A stretch of 64,000 nucleotides of DNA from Bacillota bacterium (lineage in GTDB: Bacteria; Bacillota; Clostridia; Acetivibrionales; DSM-27016). Shown piece after piece: positions 35,222-43,493 of the stretch. The stretch covers positions 1 through 64,000 of the forward strand of contig JAEWDM010000034.1 of the NCBI GenBank assembly GCA_023390115.1, written 5' to 3'. The notes under the pieces were generated by a model, which saw only the letters and a program-made list of their open reading frames with translations, was not told the DNA's origin and did not search any database. Both the position numbers and the translations under genes were made by a program. Numbering within the stretch: the stretch's first letter is position 1; every line of letters begins with the position of its first letter.

Positions 35222-36089
35222 GGGCTTTCCCTCCCATACAATACACATAGGCATCCTCTAGTGTTGCCGGGACAGTCTTGGCATCAGGAAAAACCGTACT
35301 TTCATCCATAATACGAACAACCATACTACTGTTCTCGTAGGTCGTAGAAATAACAACCGCTTGTTTCTGCAAATCAATTAGCTGTTTTTCCTGTTCCAGT
35401 TTTAGAATTTTAATTTTCCCCTCTACTTGATTCATCAATCCGGCAGAAGTTCCGGTATAGAACAAACGGCCTTTTCGTAGTACAGCCAGTTCTTCACAGA
35501 CTTGATGAACATCTTCAATAATGTGTGTAGAGAGCAACACAGTCTTACCATCTTTTGCAAAACGGGAGAGTACACCACGAAATCTTACTCGTTCTTCGGG
35601 GTCAAGTCCGGCAGTGGGTTCATCTACGACAAGAACCTGTGGTTTTCCTACAAGTGCTTGTGCAATTCCCACACGCCTTTTCATACCACCGGATAATTGT
35701 GCTATTTTTCTGTTTGAAAACTCAAGCATTTCAACCTGTTCAAGTACATTGCTTATCTCGTTTTTGTCATAAATGCCTTTTAATTCAGCCATATACTTTA
35801 CAAAGTCAAGAACAGAGAGGGTCGGATACATTGCCAATTCCTGCGGCAAATAGCCAATTCGTTTGCGAACTTCGCCACCTTGTTTTTTCGTATCAAATCC
35901 GCAAACCTTAATTATTCCATTATCAGGTTGGAGTACAGTAACCAGGGCTTTCATTAATGTGGATTTTCCAGCTCCGTTATGCCCCAATAAACCAAACACA
36001 CCGCTTTTTACAGAAAAGCTTATGCCATCCAGTGCGACAACTCCGTTTTGATAGCGTTTTGACAAATGGTTAATCTCAATATTATTCAT
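35214..36089 (-). CDS. ABC transporter ATPase subunit
   Basis: A 291-residue ATPase with Walker A GHNGAGKST near 35-43, Q-loop YLPQELAMYPTLSV, signature LSGGMKRRVGIAQAL, Walker B VLVVDEPTAGLDP and the switch His in LLSTHIIEDV. It resembles the CcmA/NatA group that pairs with ABC-2 permeases. AAAGGAGG precedes the ATG. A BlaI-type dyad stands 15-30 bases upstream, suggesting control by the element's repressor. Confidence 0.92.
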   Translation of the reverse strand: MNNIEINHLSKRYQNGVVALDGISFSVKSGVFGLLGHNGAGKSTLMKALVTVLQPDNGIIKVCGFDTKKQGGEVRKRIGYLPQELAMYPTLSVLDFVKYMAELKGIYDKNEISNVLEQVEMLEFSNRKIAQLSGGMKRRVGIAQALVGKPQVLVVDEPTAGLDPEERVRFRGVLSRFAKDGKTVLLSTHIIEDVHQVCEELAVLRKGRLFYTGTSAGLMNQVEGKIKILKLEQEKQLIDLQKQAVVISTTYENSSMVVRIMDESTVFPDAKTVPATLEDAYVYCMGGKAHA

Positions 36090-36103
36090 AAATGCCTCCT
36101 TTT

Positions 36104-36119
36104 AACTACTTGTGTAGTT
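36104..36119. promoter_or_regulatory. Putative BlaI-type operator before the ABC transporter operon
   Basis: AACTAC at 36104-36109 and GTAGTT at 36114-36119 form a dyad with the same half-site as the operator at 37508-37538. It lies 15 bases upstream of the ATPase start codon. Confidence 0.55.
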
Positions 36120-36142
36120 CTATTGAATAAAAATATTTACAC

Positions 36143-37111
36143 CTAAAAAGTATCAATATGTGTCGGGTATTCTGGCCCTGTGTCGAAAGCCGGGAAAGGA
36201 TAAAAATAGGAACGGCTCATATAGAAGGAAAGAAATATAGTCAATGCGATAGAAAGGACTAATATCACAATTCCTATTCTTAGTCTAACTGCTGTTGGCT
36301 CATTTAAGATAAAATTCATACGTTGCTTTGCAAGCAGATAGCCAAGAGCATTTATTCCGTTCGTTTTATTTCCTCGGCGATGTGAAGATATCTCCATTAA
36401 GTGTAGCATAGTTGTTGCGTATTCTATTTCTGTTATTTTACCACTCATAACAGACAACACTTTTTGATCGCAATCCATCTCACAATGTGCGGCAAAATCA
36501 TTTTTAGAAATCCATACAAAAGGGTTAAACCAATGAATTGTGCTTGCAAAATCAAAAATCCTCTGGTAGACATGATGCTTCCGCTGAATATGTGTTAACT
36601 CATGGCATAGCACAATGGCAAGCTCTTTGTCGGAAAGTTGCTTTATAACAGTTTCATTCAAAATAATAGCGGGACGAAAAATTGTAACCACGCAAGCAGG
36701 CTCATTCAACGTTCCGAAATATAGTATGGGTAGTTTTTTTAATCCAATGCTTAACTGACAGTGAATATAAACCTGATTAATATGCTCTTCGCAACAAACC
36801 TTATACTTTTTGAGTGCATGCAAAGCCAATATACTTCTTATGATATAGTAGAATGCGAAAGTGATAAATCCAACTAACCATACAGTACAAGCTACTTTAT
36901 AACCATTAATCCACAACGTTTCTTCTGGAGAAACAAGCCATAAAGTGGGAACAACAAATGGAAAAAGAAATAGTGCGATTCCGCACACGCCAAACCAAAG
37001 AGGCAAAGCAATATGCAATACTTTTCTGACCAAAAGTGCCAACACAGAAAATATGCTTCCTACAAAAGAAACAAAAACTATAATATTGAAAGTATCTCCG
37101 AGGATTGTCAT
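36143..37111 (-). CDS. BlaR1/MecR1-like M56 membrane metallopeptidase
   Basis: A 322-residue sensor with N-terminal membrane helices, a cytoplasmic zinc-protease domain with HELTH (zinc ligands) and the downstream glutamate in HCEMDCDQKVL, and one C-terminal helix. Unlike full BlaR1 it ends about 30 residues after that helix, so it lacks the extracellular penicillin-binding sensor domain. A different signal must therefore be read, perhaps through the ABC transporter. Its ATG overlaps the blaI-like stop. On activation such peptidases cause cleavage of the repressor. Confidence 0.88.
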   Translation of the reverse strand: MTILGDTFNIIVFVSFVGSIFSVLALLVRKVLHIALPLWFGVCGIALFLFPFVVPTLWLVSPEETLWINGYKVACTVWLVGFITFAFYYIIRSILALHALKKYKVCCEEHINQVYIHCQLSIGLKKLPILYFGTLNEPACVVTIFRPAIILNETVIKQLSDKELAIVLCHELTHIQRKHHVYQRIFDFASTIHWFNPFVWISKNDFAAHCEMDCDQKVLSVMSGKITEIEYATTMLHLMEISSHRRGNKTNGINALGYLLAKQRMNFILNEPTAVRLRIGIVILVLSIALTIFLSFYMSRSYFYPFPAFDTGPEYPTHIDTF

Positions 37112-37485
37112 CTTTTTTTCTCCTGCTGCTCAATGAGCATTTTCAGTGCCGCCAATTCATTTTCTGATAGATTGCCGCTTTTTACAAAGCCAGATACCAT
37201 ACTTGCAAGTGAACCATCATACACTCGACTTAAAAAAGTTTTACTTTCTGCTATTTGACACTCACTTTCTGAAATAGATGGATAATATAAATAACCTTTA
37301 CCCTGTCGCGCTGTAAAAAGCGCGCCCTTCTTTACCAACCTTGCAAGATATGTTTGTATCGTAGTAGTGCTCCATCCTGTATGATTTAACCTAGATAATA
37401 TGTCTTGTAAGGTTTGGGGCGATTCATCCCAGATAACTTTCATTACTTGCCATTCCGATTCTGAGATAGAAATATTTTGTTCCAT
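37108..37485 (-). CDS. BlaI/MecI/CopY-family repressor
   Basis: A 125-residue winged-helix repressor: SESEWQVMKVIWDESPQTLQ, then TGWSTTTIQTYLARLVKKGA as recognition helix and wing, and a helical dimerisation tail containing the protease-sensitive region. It is coupled by ATGA to the M56 peptidase. A 10-bp inverted repeat precedes it and a related dyad precedes the ABC operon, so it probably represses both. Confidence 0.92.
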   Translation of the reverse strand: MEQNISISESEWQVMKVIWDESPQTLQDILSRLNHTGWSTTTIQTYLARLVKKGALFTARQGKGYLYYPSISESECQIAESKTFLSRVYDGSLASMVSGFVKSGNLSENELAALKMLIEQQEKKR

Positions 37486-37507
37486 AGCTCCTCCATTGAT
37501 TGATATT

Positions 37508-37538
37508 TTGTAGTTTAATTATATCGGATAAACTACAA
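37508..37538. promoter_or_regulatory. Operator dyad of the blaI-like gene
   Basis: TTGTAGTTTA at 37508-37517 and TAAACTACAA at 37529-37538 are exact reverse complements with 11 bases between. They contain the TGTA/TACA half-sites known for BlaI/MecI repressors and stand 23 bases upstream of the start codon. Confidence 0.7.
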
Positions 37539-37640
37539 ACTGTCAATCCATGTTAGCGACATACATTAAGCGGCAATAAACTGCAAGGAATATCCACTTA
37601 TTTCCTGTTGATTTTGGGATTCCGCTAACCGGCAAGCAGG

Positions 37641-37793
37641 GCAAGTGTGCACACACTTGCACATTTTGAGGATTTTCCCTTGCGGTCAAATCTCAAAATT
37701 GCTTGTTGGGGAGCCTCCCCAAACCCGGCAAATGTTGCGTCATTTCGCTGTCGCTCATTCCTTATTTGACTTCGGGCCAACTTGGCCCGAAGT
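37641..37793. other. Candidate transfer origin (oriT) region
   Basis: Nested dyads fill the region downstream of mobC. GCAAGTGTG/CACACTTGC (37641-37660) and TTTTGAG/CTCAAAA (37664-37698) come first, followed by TTGGGGAG/CTCCCCAA (37706-37722) and copy 3 of the element palindrome, ACTTCGGGCCAA/TTGGCCCGAAGT (37769-37793). Dense hairpins next to a mobC gene are typical of oriT sites. No nick site can be named, and no relaxase is encoded on the element. Confidence 0.4.
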
Positions 37794-37794
37794 C

Positions 37795-38136
37795 CTAAAG
37801 CACAACCAACTTTGCAAGGTGCTTCAAGAGCCTTGAATACTGTTTCCATAGTTCTTCATAGCCTTTTTGCAGCTCTGCAATTTCAAATTGATAGGCATTA
37901 TGAACCTTTGCATATTTAGCAATTTGGGAAAGATTATTCACACTTCGGCGTTGCAAGGATAGAAGTTCATTTACGGGTGCAAGGTCAACATTTACAGCAT
38001 ATCCGTCAATCATCATCTTTCGAATAAAAGCACTCTGATTTTGGCTGTTCACTTCTGCCATGCGCTCTCGTATGGTGGCTAATTCGTCATGGCTTACCAT
38101 GATATGAAGCCGCAAATCACGTTCTCTTTTCGGCAT
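37795..38136 (-). CDS. mobC: MobC-like relaxosome accessory protein
   Basis: A 113-residue protein with an N-terminal ribbon-helix-helix-like segment (RDLRLHIMVSHDELATIRER) and the MobC phrase SAFIRKMMIDGYAV, followed by NNLSQIAKYAKV. The ATG at 38136 is chosen since GGAGG lies nine bases upstream. MobC proteins bind oriT and help the relaxase open DNA. Here the partner relaxase gene is missing, so transfer would need a relaxase in trans. Confidence 0.85.
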   Translation of the reverse strand: MPKRERDLRLHIMVSHDELATIRERMAEVNSQNQSAFIRKMMIDGYAVNVDLAPVNELLSLQRRSVNNLSQIAKYAKVHNAYQFEIAELQKGYEELWKQYSRLLKHLAKLVVL

Positions 38137-38254
38137 AATATTTGTCCTCCGATTCAATCATTCTGGTGTTCTCTTTTCCTTTATTTCTTAGGACTATACA
38201 TTGTCTGTTGACTGTCTATCACGTTATTTTGGTGTTCGGTAATTGCTTCCTTAT

Positions 38255-38285
38255 GGACACTGCCCATTAAAACAAGGATTGAAAC
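38255..38285. other. Right attachment junction (attR) inside a CRISPR repeat
   Basis: The element end GGACACTGCCC (38255-38265) overlaps the CCATTA core at 38264-38269 and passes straight into the last 16 bases of the CRISPR repeat (38270-38285, ending GGATTGAAAC). Confidence 0.85.
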
Positions 38286-38358
38286 TTGAACCTCCTATAC
38301 TATCTGAAATTAACGGGCATTGTTTAAATGCAAGTTCCATTAAAACAAGGATTGAAAC
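38270..38358 (+). CRISPR. Main CRISPR array, right part beyond the element
   Basis: The 3' part of the interrupted repeat is followed by a 36-base spacer (38286-38321) and a final repeat at 38322-38358. This last repeat is perfect rather than degenerate and abuts a truncated ABC ATPase gene, so the natural array end has probably been deleted. Over both parts the array counts 19 repeats and 18 spacers. Confidence 0.95.
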
Positions 38359-38832
38359 GTTGTTAGTTGCCTGTTGTCGTATATGGTAATGCAGGATGTG
38401 AATTATGAGCTGTTTGCGGATAGTGTGGAGGCGGAATGTGCGTTTGGAATCCGGCGACCGGATAAAATGCTTGTGGAGCATACAATGCACAAGCTGGGTT
38501 TGACGCCATACAGGGAGCGTCATCCCAACACACTTTCAGGAGGACAAAAGCAAAGGGTGGCAGTGGCTGTCAGCATGATTTGCCAAAAAGAGCTGCTGGT
38601 GTTCGATGAGCCTACAAGCGGTCTCGACTTTGACAGTATGGAGCAGGTGGCCGGACTGATTAAGAAGCTGGCTGCGGCAGGTAAGGTCATTTTCGTTGTG
38701 ACGCATGATTATGAGTTTATTTGCCGGACCTGTTCCCGCCTTCTGCATTTCGATGAGGGTAAGATGCCGGACGATATCGCTGTATGCGGGGAGCAGGAAG
38801 AAATATTAAGGGAGCTTTTTTACATTAAATAA
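38359..38832 (+). pseudogene. Decapitated ABC transporter ATPase (EcfA-like C-terminal half)
   Basis: The readable frame begins right after the last CRISPR repeat and covers only the Q-loop (VMQDVNYELFADSV), signature LSGGQKQRVAVAVSM, Walker B LLVFDEPTSGLDF and the switch His in VVTHDYEF. The Walker A half, about 120 residues, is gone. The VMQDVNYELF pattern is that of energy-coupling-factor (cobalt/vitamin) transporter ATPases. The protein cannot bind ATP and is taken as a remnant from a deletion fused to the array. Confidence 0.85.
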
Positions 38833-38931
38833 AAAAGCAAAATACCGCTGCAATTGCCTTGCGGCGGCATTTTCAGAAGCTTAAGCCATGTTTTGCTCAG
38901 AGAATTTGCTTTGCGGCAAGGCCTGGGCAGC

Positions 38932-39558
38932 TTAGTGTATAAAGTTAGTGCGTACCCGTTTTTCGGGCTTGGGAAGCTCAACGCTCTTTTTACCCGCATC
39001 CACTATTTTTAAAAGCCATGCCATATTGCGTCCCAGGTTCTGCATAATCTGCACGCCCTCCAAGTCCTGCATAACCTCCCCGGCATTCATGCCATGTATG
39101 ACATTCCAATAGTATGACGGTACTATAACGGTATTTGCCAGGTTAAGATAGTTGTTAAGCTGGTGAAAGGTATCCACTCCCCCCGAGCGCCTTAAAGCAG
39201 CTACCGCCGCTCCCGGCTTGTAGTGCAGGTATTGGCTGCCTGCATAGAAAAGCCTGTCAAGAAAGGCTTTCATAGAGCCGGCTATGCCGGAATAATATAC
39301 CGGGGCGCCTATAATAATACCGTCGGCGGCTTTAGCCTTATTAATACATTCATTAACCGCATCATCGCCAAAGACACATTTTTTATCCTCCAATTTTTTG
39401 CATGCCTCACATGCCGTGCAGCCATGAATAGCGTTTTTTCCTATATGGACAATTTCCGGCTCTATTCCCTCGCTTTCAAGCTCTGCCGTTACAAGCCTTA
39501 TGGCAGTATAGGTGCTGCCGTTTTTATTAGGGCTCCCGTTTATGGCAAGTACCTTCAT
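38932..39558 (-). CDS. Flavodoxin-like NADPH-dependent FMN reductase family protein
   Basis: A 208-residue flavodoxin-fold protein: LAINGSPNKNGSTYTAIRL binds the FMN phosphate, GAPVYYSGIAGSMKAFLDRL is the second conserved loop, and CTACEACKKLEDKKCVFGDD is a cysteine-rich insert that may bind a metal or cluster, as in iron-sulfur flavoproteins. It probably moves electrons between a donor and quinones or other acceptors. GGAGGGAG precedes the ATG. It is transcribed alone. Confidence 0.85.
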   Translation of the reverse strand: MKVLAINGSPNKNGSTYTAIRLVTAELESEGIEPEIVHIGKNAIHGCTACEACKKLEDKKCVFGDDAVNECINKAKAADGIIIGAPVYYSGIAGSMKAFLDRLFYAGSQYLHYKPGAAVAALRRSGGVDTFHQLNNYLNLANTVIVPSYYWNVIHGMNAGEVMQDLEGVQIMQNLGRNMAWLLKIVDAGKKSVELPKPEKRVRTNFIH

Positions 39559-39667
39559 TATTAAACACTCCCTCCAAAATAAATTTGTATTTGCTAAAAA
39601 ATTACATCCTTTATAAACCGGTACTATGGTTACGAATACGAATAAATATATTATACACCATATATAT

Positions 39668-40234
39668 TCAATGTTTAAGGCGTGACGGTTTATTTAAAGG
39701 GAATACCCCGTCCTTTGCCGTTCTGGCATCCTCAATTGAGTAGAAGGCCTTTGAATTGCATTGTCTGATAATGGAGACGACATTGCCGATGTCCTTTCTG
39801 CGCACAATTGTATATATAAGCTTAACCTCACCGTTTATTCCCTTTGCGTCTACTACCGTGACGCCATAGCCTGAAGCGGCAAGCCTTTCCTTTAAATGGC
39901 ATTCGTCCTTTACAAGAATGATTCTTACAACGAGAATGCCTATAGCAAGCTTTTCTTCTATAAGAATTCCCACAAAGGTGCCCGCTGCAAAGCCTCCGGC
40001 ATATGCTATATAGCAGAATACATTGCTTAGGTTTTGCATGGCCTGGCCTATTGCAATTAACCATATGAGTACCTCAAAAAAACCCAGAACAGGTGCAATG
40101 AGCTTTTTGCCTCTGGATACGAAAATAATACGCATTGTTCCCAGGGAAACATCAAAAATTCTTGAAATAAATATAAGTAAAGGGAGAATAACCCATGAAA
40201 ATAAGTTTGAATCGAGAGAAGAAAAAATGTTCAT
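39668..40234 (-). CDS. UPF0316-type membrane protein with DUF2179 domain
   Basis: A 188-residue protein with three N-terminal helices, including the family phrase RIFDVSLGTMRIIFVSRG. A C-terminal cytoplasmic DUF2179 ferredoxin-like domain follows (VDAKGINGEVKLIYTIVRRK). The ATG at 40234 is preferred over an upstream ATG because GGAGGG precedes it at the right distance. Its function is not established; DUF2179 domains have been linked to nucleotide sensing in related proteins. Confidence 0.82.
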   Translation of the reverse strand: MNIFSSLDSNLFSWVILPLLIFISRIFDVSLGTMRIIFVSRGKKLIAPVLGFFEVLIWLIAIGQAMQNLSNVFCYIAYAGGFAAGTFVGILIEEKLAIGILVVRIILVKDECHLKERLAASGYGVTVVDAKGINGEVKLIYTIVRRKDIGNVVSIIRQCNSKAFYSIEDARTAKDGVFPLNKPSRLKH

Positions 40235-40571
40235 AAAACCCTCCATTTGAATTTTGTTGTCTCAGCAGAAATCAAATATTGGCGTATATTATATTGACAT
40301 ATATTATATGTTAATTCTTTTTTTATATGAGAGTAATCATGCTCTTATTACAGTATTCTGAGAATAATAGAATATAATGGAGTATATGCACGGAGCTTTT
40401 AAATACCCGAGAGCAGAAAAATTTCTGAATATTTTATACTATAATTAAAAGGATATTTCTAAAAATAACTAATATCTGATATAATATACCTGAATTAAGT
40501 TTATATTTTGGATGAGGGTGGTAAAACCTGCTTGAAGATTATAGAGACATAAAATAAAGGGAGATGTGAAA
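40235..40571. other. Divergent intergenic region
   Basis: This 337-base AT-rich gap separates the DUF2179 gene and the chemoreceptor gene. It contains ATATTATATTGACAT at 40286-40300, which is also part of the 19-bp inverted repeat near 17.1 kb. No coding frame is convincing. Confidence 0.4.
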
Positions 40572-42626
40572 ATGTTCATGAAGAGTCTCAAAACTAAAAT
40601 TATAATGCTCATGAGCGGTATATTAATTATAGTGTGTGCAGGGCTGGGCTCCATATCATATTATAATGCGTCTGCCGTAGTGAAGAAAAACACTCAGGAC
40701 ATGCTTCAAAGGCTGGCTGTAGAAGCGTCAAGGACTGTAGAAGCAAGGATATCAAGCCAGTTTAACTCGCTTGAAATTCTTGCAGAATCCGGTATGATGG
40801 ATTCTCTTATAAAACACGGTGCCGATACCATACAAGCAAATTCAGTTCTGGCAGAGGAAGTAAAGAGGATGGGGCATATAAAAATAGGAGTCGCCGACAC
40901 AGCAGGGAATACAGTGTACAGTGACGGAAGCAGGGCGGATATCGGAGAGCAGGATTATTTCAAAAAGGCTGCCGGAGGGGATCGTGCCATGTCAAGCCCT
41001 TTTATAGATGAGCAAAGCAATGCTATTGTCATGCTATATGCCGTTCCAATCAAGACAAACGGTGAGACTGTCGGAGTACTTGCGGCAGTAAGAGACGGGT
41101 ATGAGCTCAGCAATTTTGCCAAGGAAATAGTTATCGGGAAAACGGGAAAAACCTTTATAGTGGATAGCTCGGCCCGTACCATAGGCCATGCCGACACAGA
41201 GCTTCTCGACCAGCTCATACAGTCCGACAGCCAAGAGGTGGATGCCGTGTCCTCAGCATCGGTGGAAGCGGGAGAGGCACAGAGTAACGCGGGCTTTAAA
41301 AATTATGATGTGCTTCAAAAGCGTATGACAAGCGGCGAAACCGGCTTTGGAGAATATGAATACAGGGGCGAAGAGATGTATCTGGGCTTTGCGCCGGTGA
41401 AGGAGCTGGATTGGTCTGTAGCCGTTCAGGCAAATAAGGAAGAAATGCTTTCAAGCCTTTCGGGGCTCAGGATAACATATCTATGGGTATCGCTTATTTT
41501 CCTTATTGCAGGCATAGTGATTGTATACCTGTTTTCAATACGCCTTACAAGGCATCTTTCAAGCTTGAAGAAATATGCCGCATTGCTTCAGGGCTTTGAT
41601 CTCAGCCAGGATGTCGCCGACGGCCTGATAAGGCAAAGGGATGAGGTGGGACAGCTTGCGGGGGCTTTTTCAACCTTTGTTATTAAAATCCGTGCGCTTG
41701 TTCATGGCATAAAGGCAAACGCGGTAAAGACAGCCGAGAGCGCAGGGCAGATATCTGCGGCTGCGAAAGCAACGGGAAAGTCAGCCGAGCAAATAGCTGC
41801 TTCCAGCGGGGAGGTTGCAAAGGGCACATCAAAGCAGAGTGAGTTTGTAGACACCGTTATGGAGCTTATAAATAAAAACAAGGATGAGGTAGGCAAGGGC
41901 TTTGAGATGGTGGGCCAGGCCTTGGACAATGCCAAAATATCCACAAAAATAGCCGGAGAGGGAAGAGACTCCATCTTTGCTTCCATGGAGCAGCTTTCCG
42001 ATATCAGCAAAACGGTTGAGCTTGCCACCGGCTCCATGCAAAACCTGGGTGTCCGCTCAAAGGAGATAGGAAAGATTGTTGGGGTTATTACCGGAATTGC
42101 TTCACAGACCGATTTGCTGGCATTAAATGCTTCTATTGAGGCGGCGCGTGCGGGTGAGGCAGGAAGAGGTTTTTCTGTTGTAGCCGATGAAATCCGCAAT
42201 CTTGCGGAGGAATCCGGGGAAGCGGCCAGGAGCATTAAGCAGCTAATCAAGGATATCCAGCGGGAAACCGAGCTTACTGTTAAAACAATGGAAGGCAGTA
42301 TGGATAAGGTAAATATTCAGGTGGATCAAATCAAGCTTGGAGGAGAAGCGCTTGAGAAAATTGTTGACATGGTTGTCCGGACGGAAAATGGAGTAACGCA
42401 AATCCATGCCTCCTTTAAAACTATCCAGACCTTGTCCGATGATATAGTAAATGCGGTTTTTGAAATATCTGCAATTATACAGGAGGCATCGGCTCATTCC
42501 CAGCAGGTAGCGGCAGCGACGCAGGAGCAGACAGCAGCTTCGGAGGAGATGTCGGCAAGGGCTGAGGAGCTTTTGCTTATGGCTACGCGTTTAAAAGAGG
42601 AGCTTTATGTGTTTAAAACGGAGTAA
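40572..42626 (+). CDS. Methyl-accepting chemotaxis protein
   Basis: A 684-residue transmembrane receptor. It has a first helix near 10-30, an extracellular dCache sensor domain (about 35-295, with AVRDGYELSNFAKEIVIGKT), a second helix near 300-322, a HAMP domain, and a long cytoplasmic coiled coil with the CheA-binding hairpin VITGIASQTDLLALNASIEA followed by RGFSVVADEIRNLAEES. The ATG at 40572 stands eight bases after GGGAG. It would steer motility or another Che-linked output. The ligand is unknown, and no che or fla genes are nearby. Confidence 0.95.
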   Translation: MFMKSLKTKIIMLMSGILIIVCAGLGSISYYNASAVVKKNTQDMLQRLAVEASRTVEARISSQFNSLEILAESGMMDSLIKHGADTIQANSVLAEEVKRMGHIKIGVADTAGNTVYSDGSRADIGEQDYFKKAAGGDRAMSSPFIDEQSNAIVMLYAVPIKTNGETVGVLAAVRDGYELSNFAKEIVIGKTGKTFIVDSSARTIGHADTELLDQLIQSDSQEVDAVSSASVEAGEAQSNAGFKNYDVLQKRMTSGETGFGEYEYRGEEMYLGFAPVKELDWSVAVQANKEEMLSSLSGLRITYLWVSLIFLIAGIVIVYLFSIRLTRHLSSLKKYAALLQGFDLSQDVADGLIRQRDEVGQLAGAFSTFVIKIRALVHGIKANAVKTAESAGQISAAAKATGKSAEQIAASSGEVAKGTSKQSEFVDTVMELINKNKDEVGKGFEMVGQALDNAKISTKIAGEGRDSIFASMEQLSDISKTVELATGSMQNLGVRSKEIGKIVGVITGIASQTDLLALNASIEAARAGEAGRGFSVVADEIRNLAEESGEAARSIKQLIKDIQRETELTVKTMEGSMDKVNIQVDQIKLGGEALEKIVDMVVRTENGVTQIHASFKTIQTLSDDIVNAVFEISAIIQEASAHSQQVAAATQEQTAASEEMSARAEELLLMATRLKEELYVFKTE

Positions 42627-42747
42627 TAGGGCTTCTTTAAAAGAGACGGCATTTTAAAGCCATGTAAACGGGTTTTATTTTTAGCGCCTGAGCCTTTATT
42701 AAAACAGGCATGGCGCAACTACTATATATTATAACAGGGGGATTCTT

Positions 42748-43176
42748 ATGAAAAAGATTGTAAGCCTGGCAATAGCCGGATTTCTTGCATTGGGCCTTGG
42801 AGCCTGCGGCACGGGAGGCAATGACGGACAACAGGACGGAGACTCACAGCAAGTGTACAAGGACGGTATATATGAAGGTGCAGCCGAGCCATGGGATCAT
42901 GGCGCTGAGAGTGCTACCGTAGAAATTGCAGACGGTAAAATTAAAAGCATTGTTTTAAAAAGACTTGACACTGATGGCGTTGAGGTGGATTATGAAGACT
43001 GGAAGGGACAGGAGATAGACGGAAGGCTGTATCCCGATTTGAACAAGTACAGGACGGACATGGCAAATGACATAATCAAAAAACAGAGCTATGATGTGGA
43101 TACGATTTCAGGGGCGACGACAACAACTAAAAATTGGAAAGTATCGGTGCAGAAGGCCTTGGAAAAGGCCAGATAG
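42748..43176 (+). CDS. FMN-binding-domain lipoprotein
   Basis: A 142-residue protein with a lipobox LGAC near residue 19-20 and an FMN_bind domain with the covalent flavinylation motif SGATTTT near residue 122. An ApbE-type flavin transferase would attach FMN to the second threonine-like position outside the cell. It lies just upstream of the rnf operon, separated by a terminator-like hairpin, so it may exchange electrons with Rnf or serve extracellular flavin electron transfer. That link is inferred from position only. Confidence 0.85.
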   Translation: MKKIVSLAIAGFLALGLGACGTGGNDGQQDGDSQQVYKDGIYEGAAEPWDHGAESATVEIADGKIKSIVLKRLDTDGVEVDYEDWKGQEIDGRLYPDLNKYRTDMANDIIKKQSYDVDTISGATTTTKNWKVSVQKALEKAR

Positions 43177-43290
43177 TTTGGAAAGCTGTTATTCTTTACA
43201 AGAGTCCTGATTTAACGTATAATAAGACACGGTGCGGTGTTTTGAAGGCTCTGCGCAATGTGATTAACAGGTTCGTTATGATGTAATTTG

Positions 43291-43340
43291 AGCCACGAAG
43301 GTCGGTATGACGGCAGAAGCTGTTACCGCTTCGTGGCTTT
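43291..43340 (+). terminator. Terminator between the FMN lipoprotein gene and rnfC
   Basis: AGCCACGAAG at 43291-43300 and CTTCGTGGCT at 43329-43338 form a 10-bp stem followed by a short T run. The 28-base loop is long for a terminator, so a regulatory leader for rnf is possible. The remainder of the 317-base gap shows no gene. Confidence 0.55.
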
Positions 43341-43493
43341 AGTCTTATGTCAATTATTTAACAAAGCATGCGGGACGGCACATGAAATGAAAAAGCACCT
43401 GCTTGCGGCGGGTTGCCTGTAAAAGATTCTTTTAAGCTTCCACTGGGGTTTTATGCAACGCAGAGAAATACAAAAGAAGTGAGGTGTTTTTAA

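Larger units (their letters stand above)
30409..38269. mobile_element. 7.9-kb serine-recombinase element inserted in the CRISPR array
   Basis: The element splits one CRISPR repeat, and rejoining 30388-30408 with 38270-38285 restores the exact 37-base repeat. It encodes a large serine recombinase at the left end, TnpW, two sigma-region-4-like proteins, a three-gene ABC-2 transporter, a BlaI/BlaR1-like pair and MobC. This gene set is that of Tn4451/Tn5397-like mobilizable transposons, but no relaxase gene is present. Three copies of a 25-base palindrome and a higher GC content near the recombinase mark it as foreign. The single CCATTA core at each end fits the short crossover of serine recombinases. 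Confidence 0.93.

Noticed and set aside
37645..37849. Short frames of 63-74 codons on both strands in the mobC-proximal region
   Set aside because: They lie in the hairpin-rich oriT candidate and show no coding features.
38251..38523. 90-codon minus-strand frame spanning the right array junction
   Set aside because: Composed of reverse-complement CRISPR repeats and the antisense of the ATPase remnant.
41702..42250. 182-codon minus-strand frame within the chemoreceptor gene
   Set aside because: Antisense to the highly conserved signalling hairpin of the receptor.
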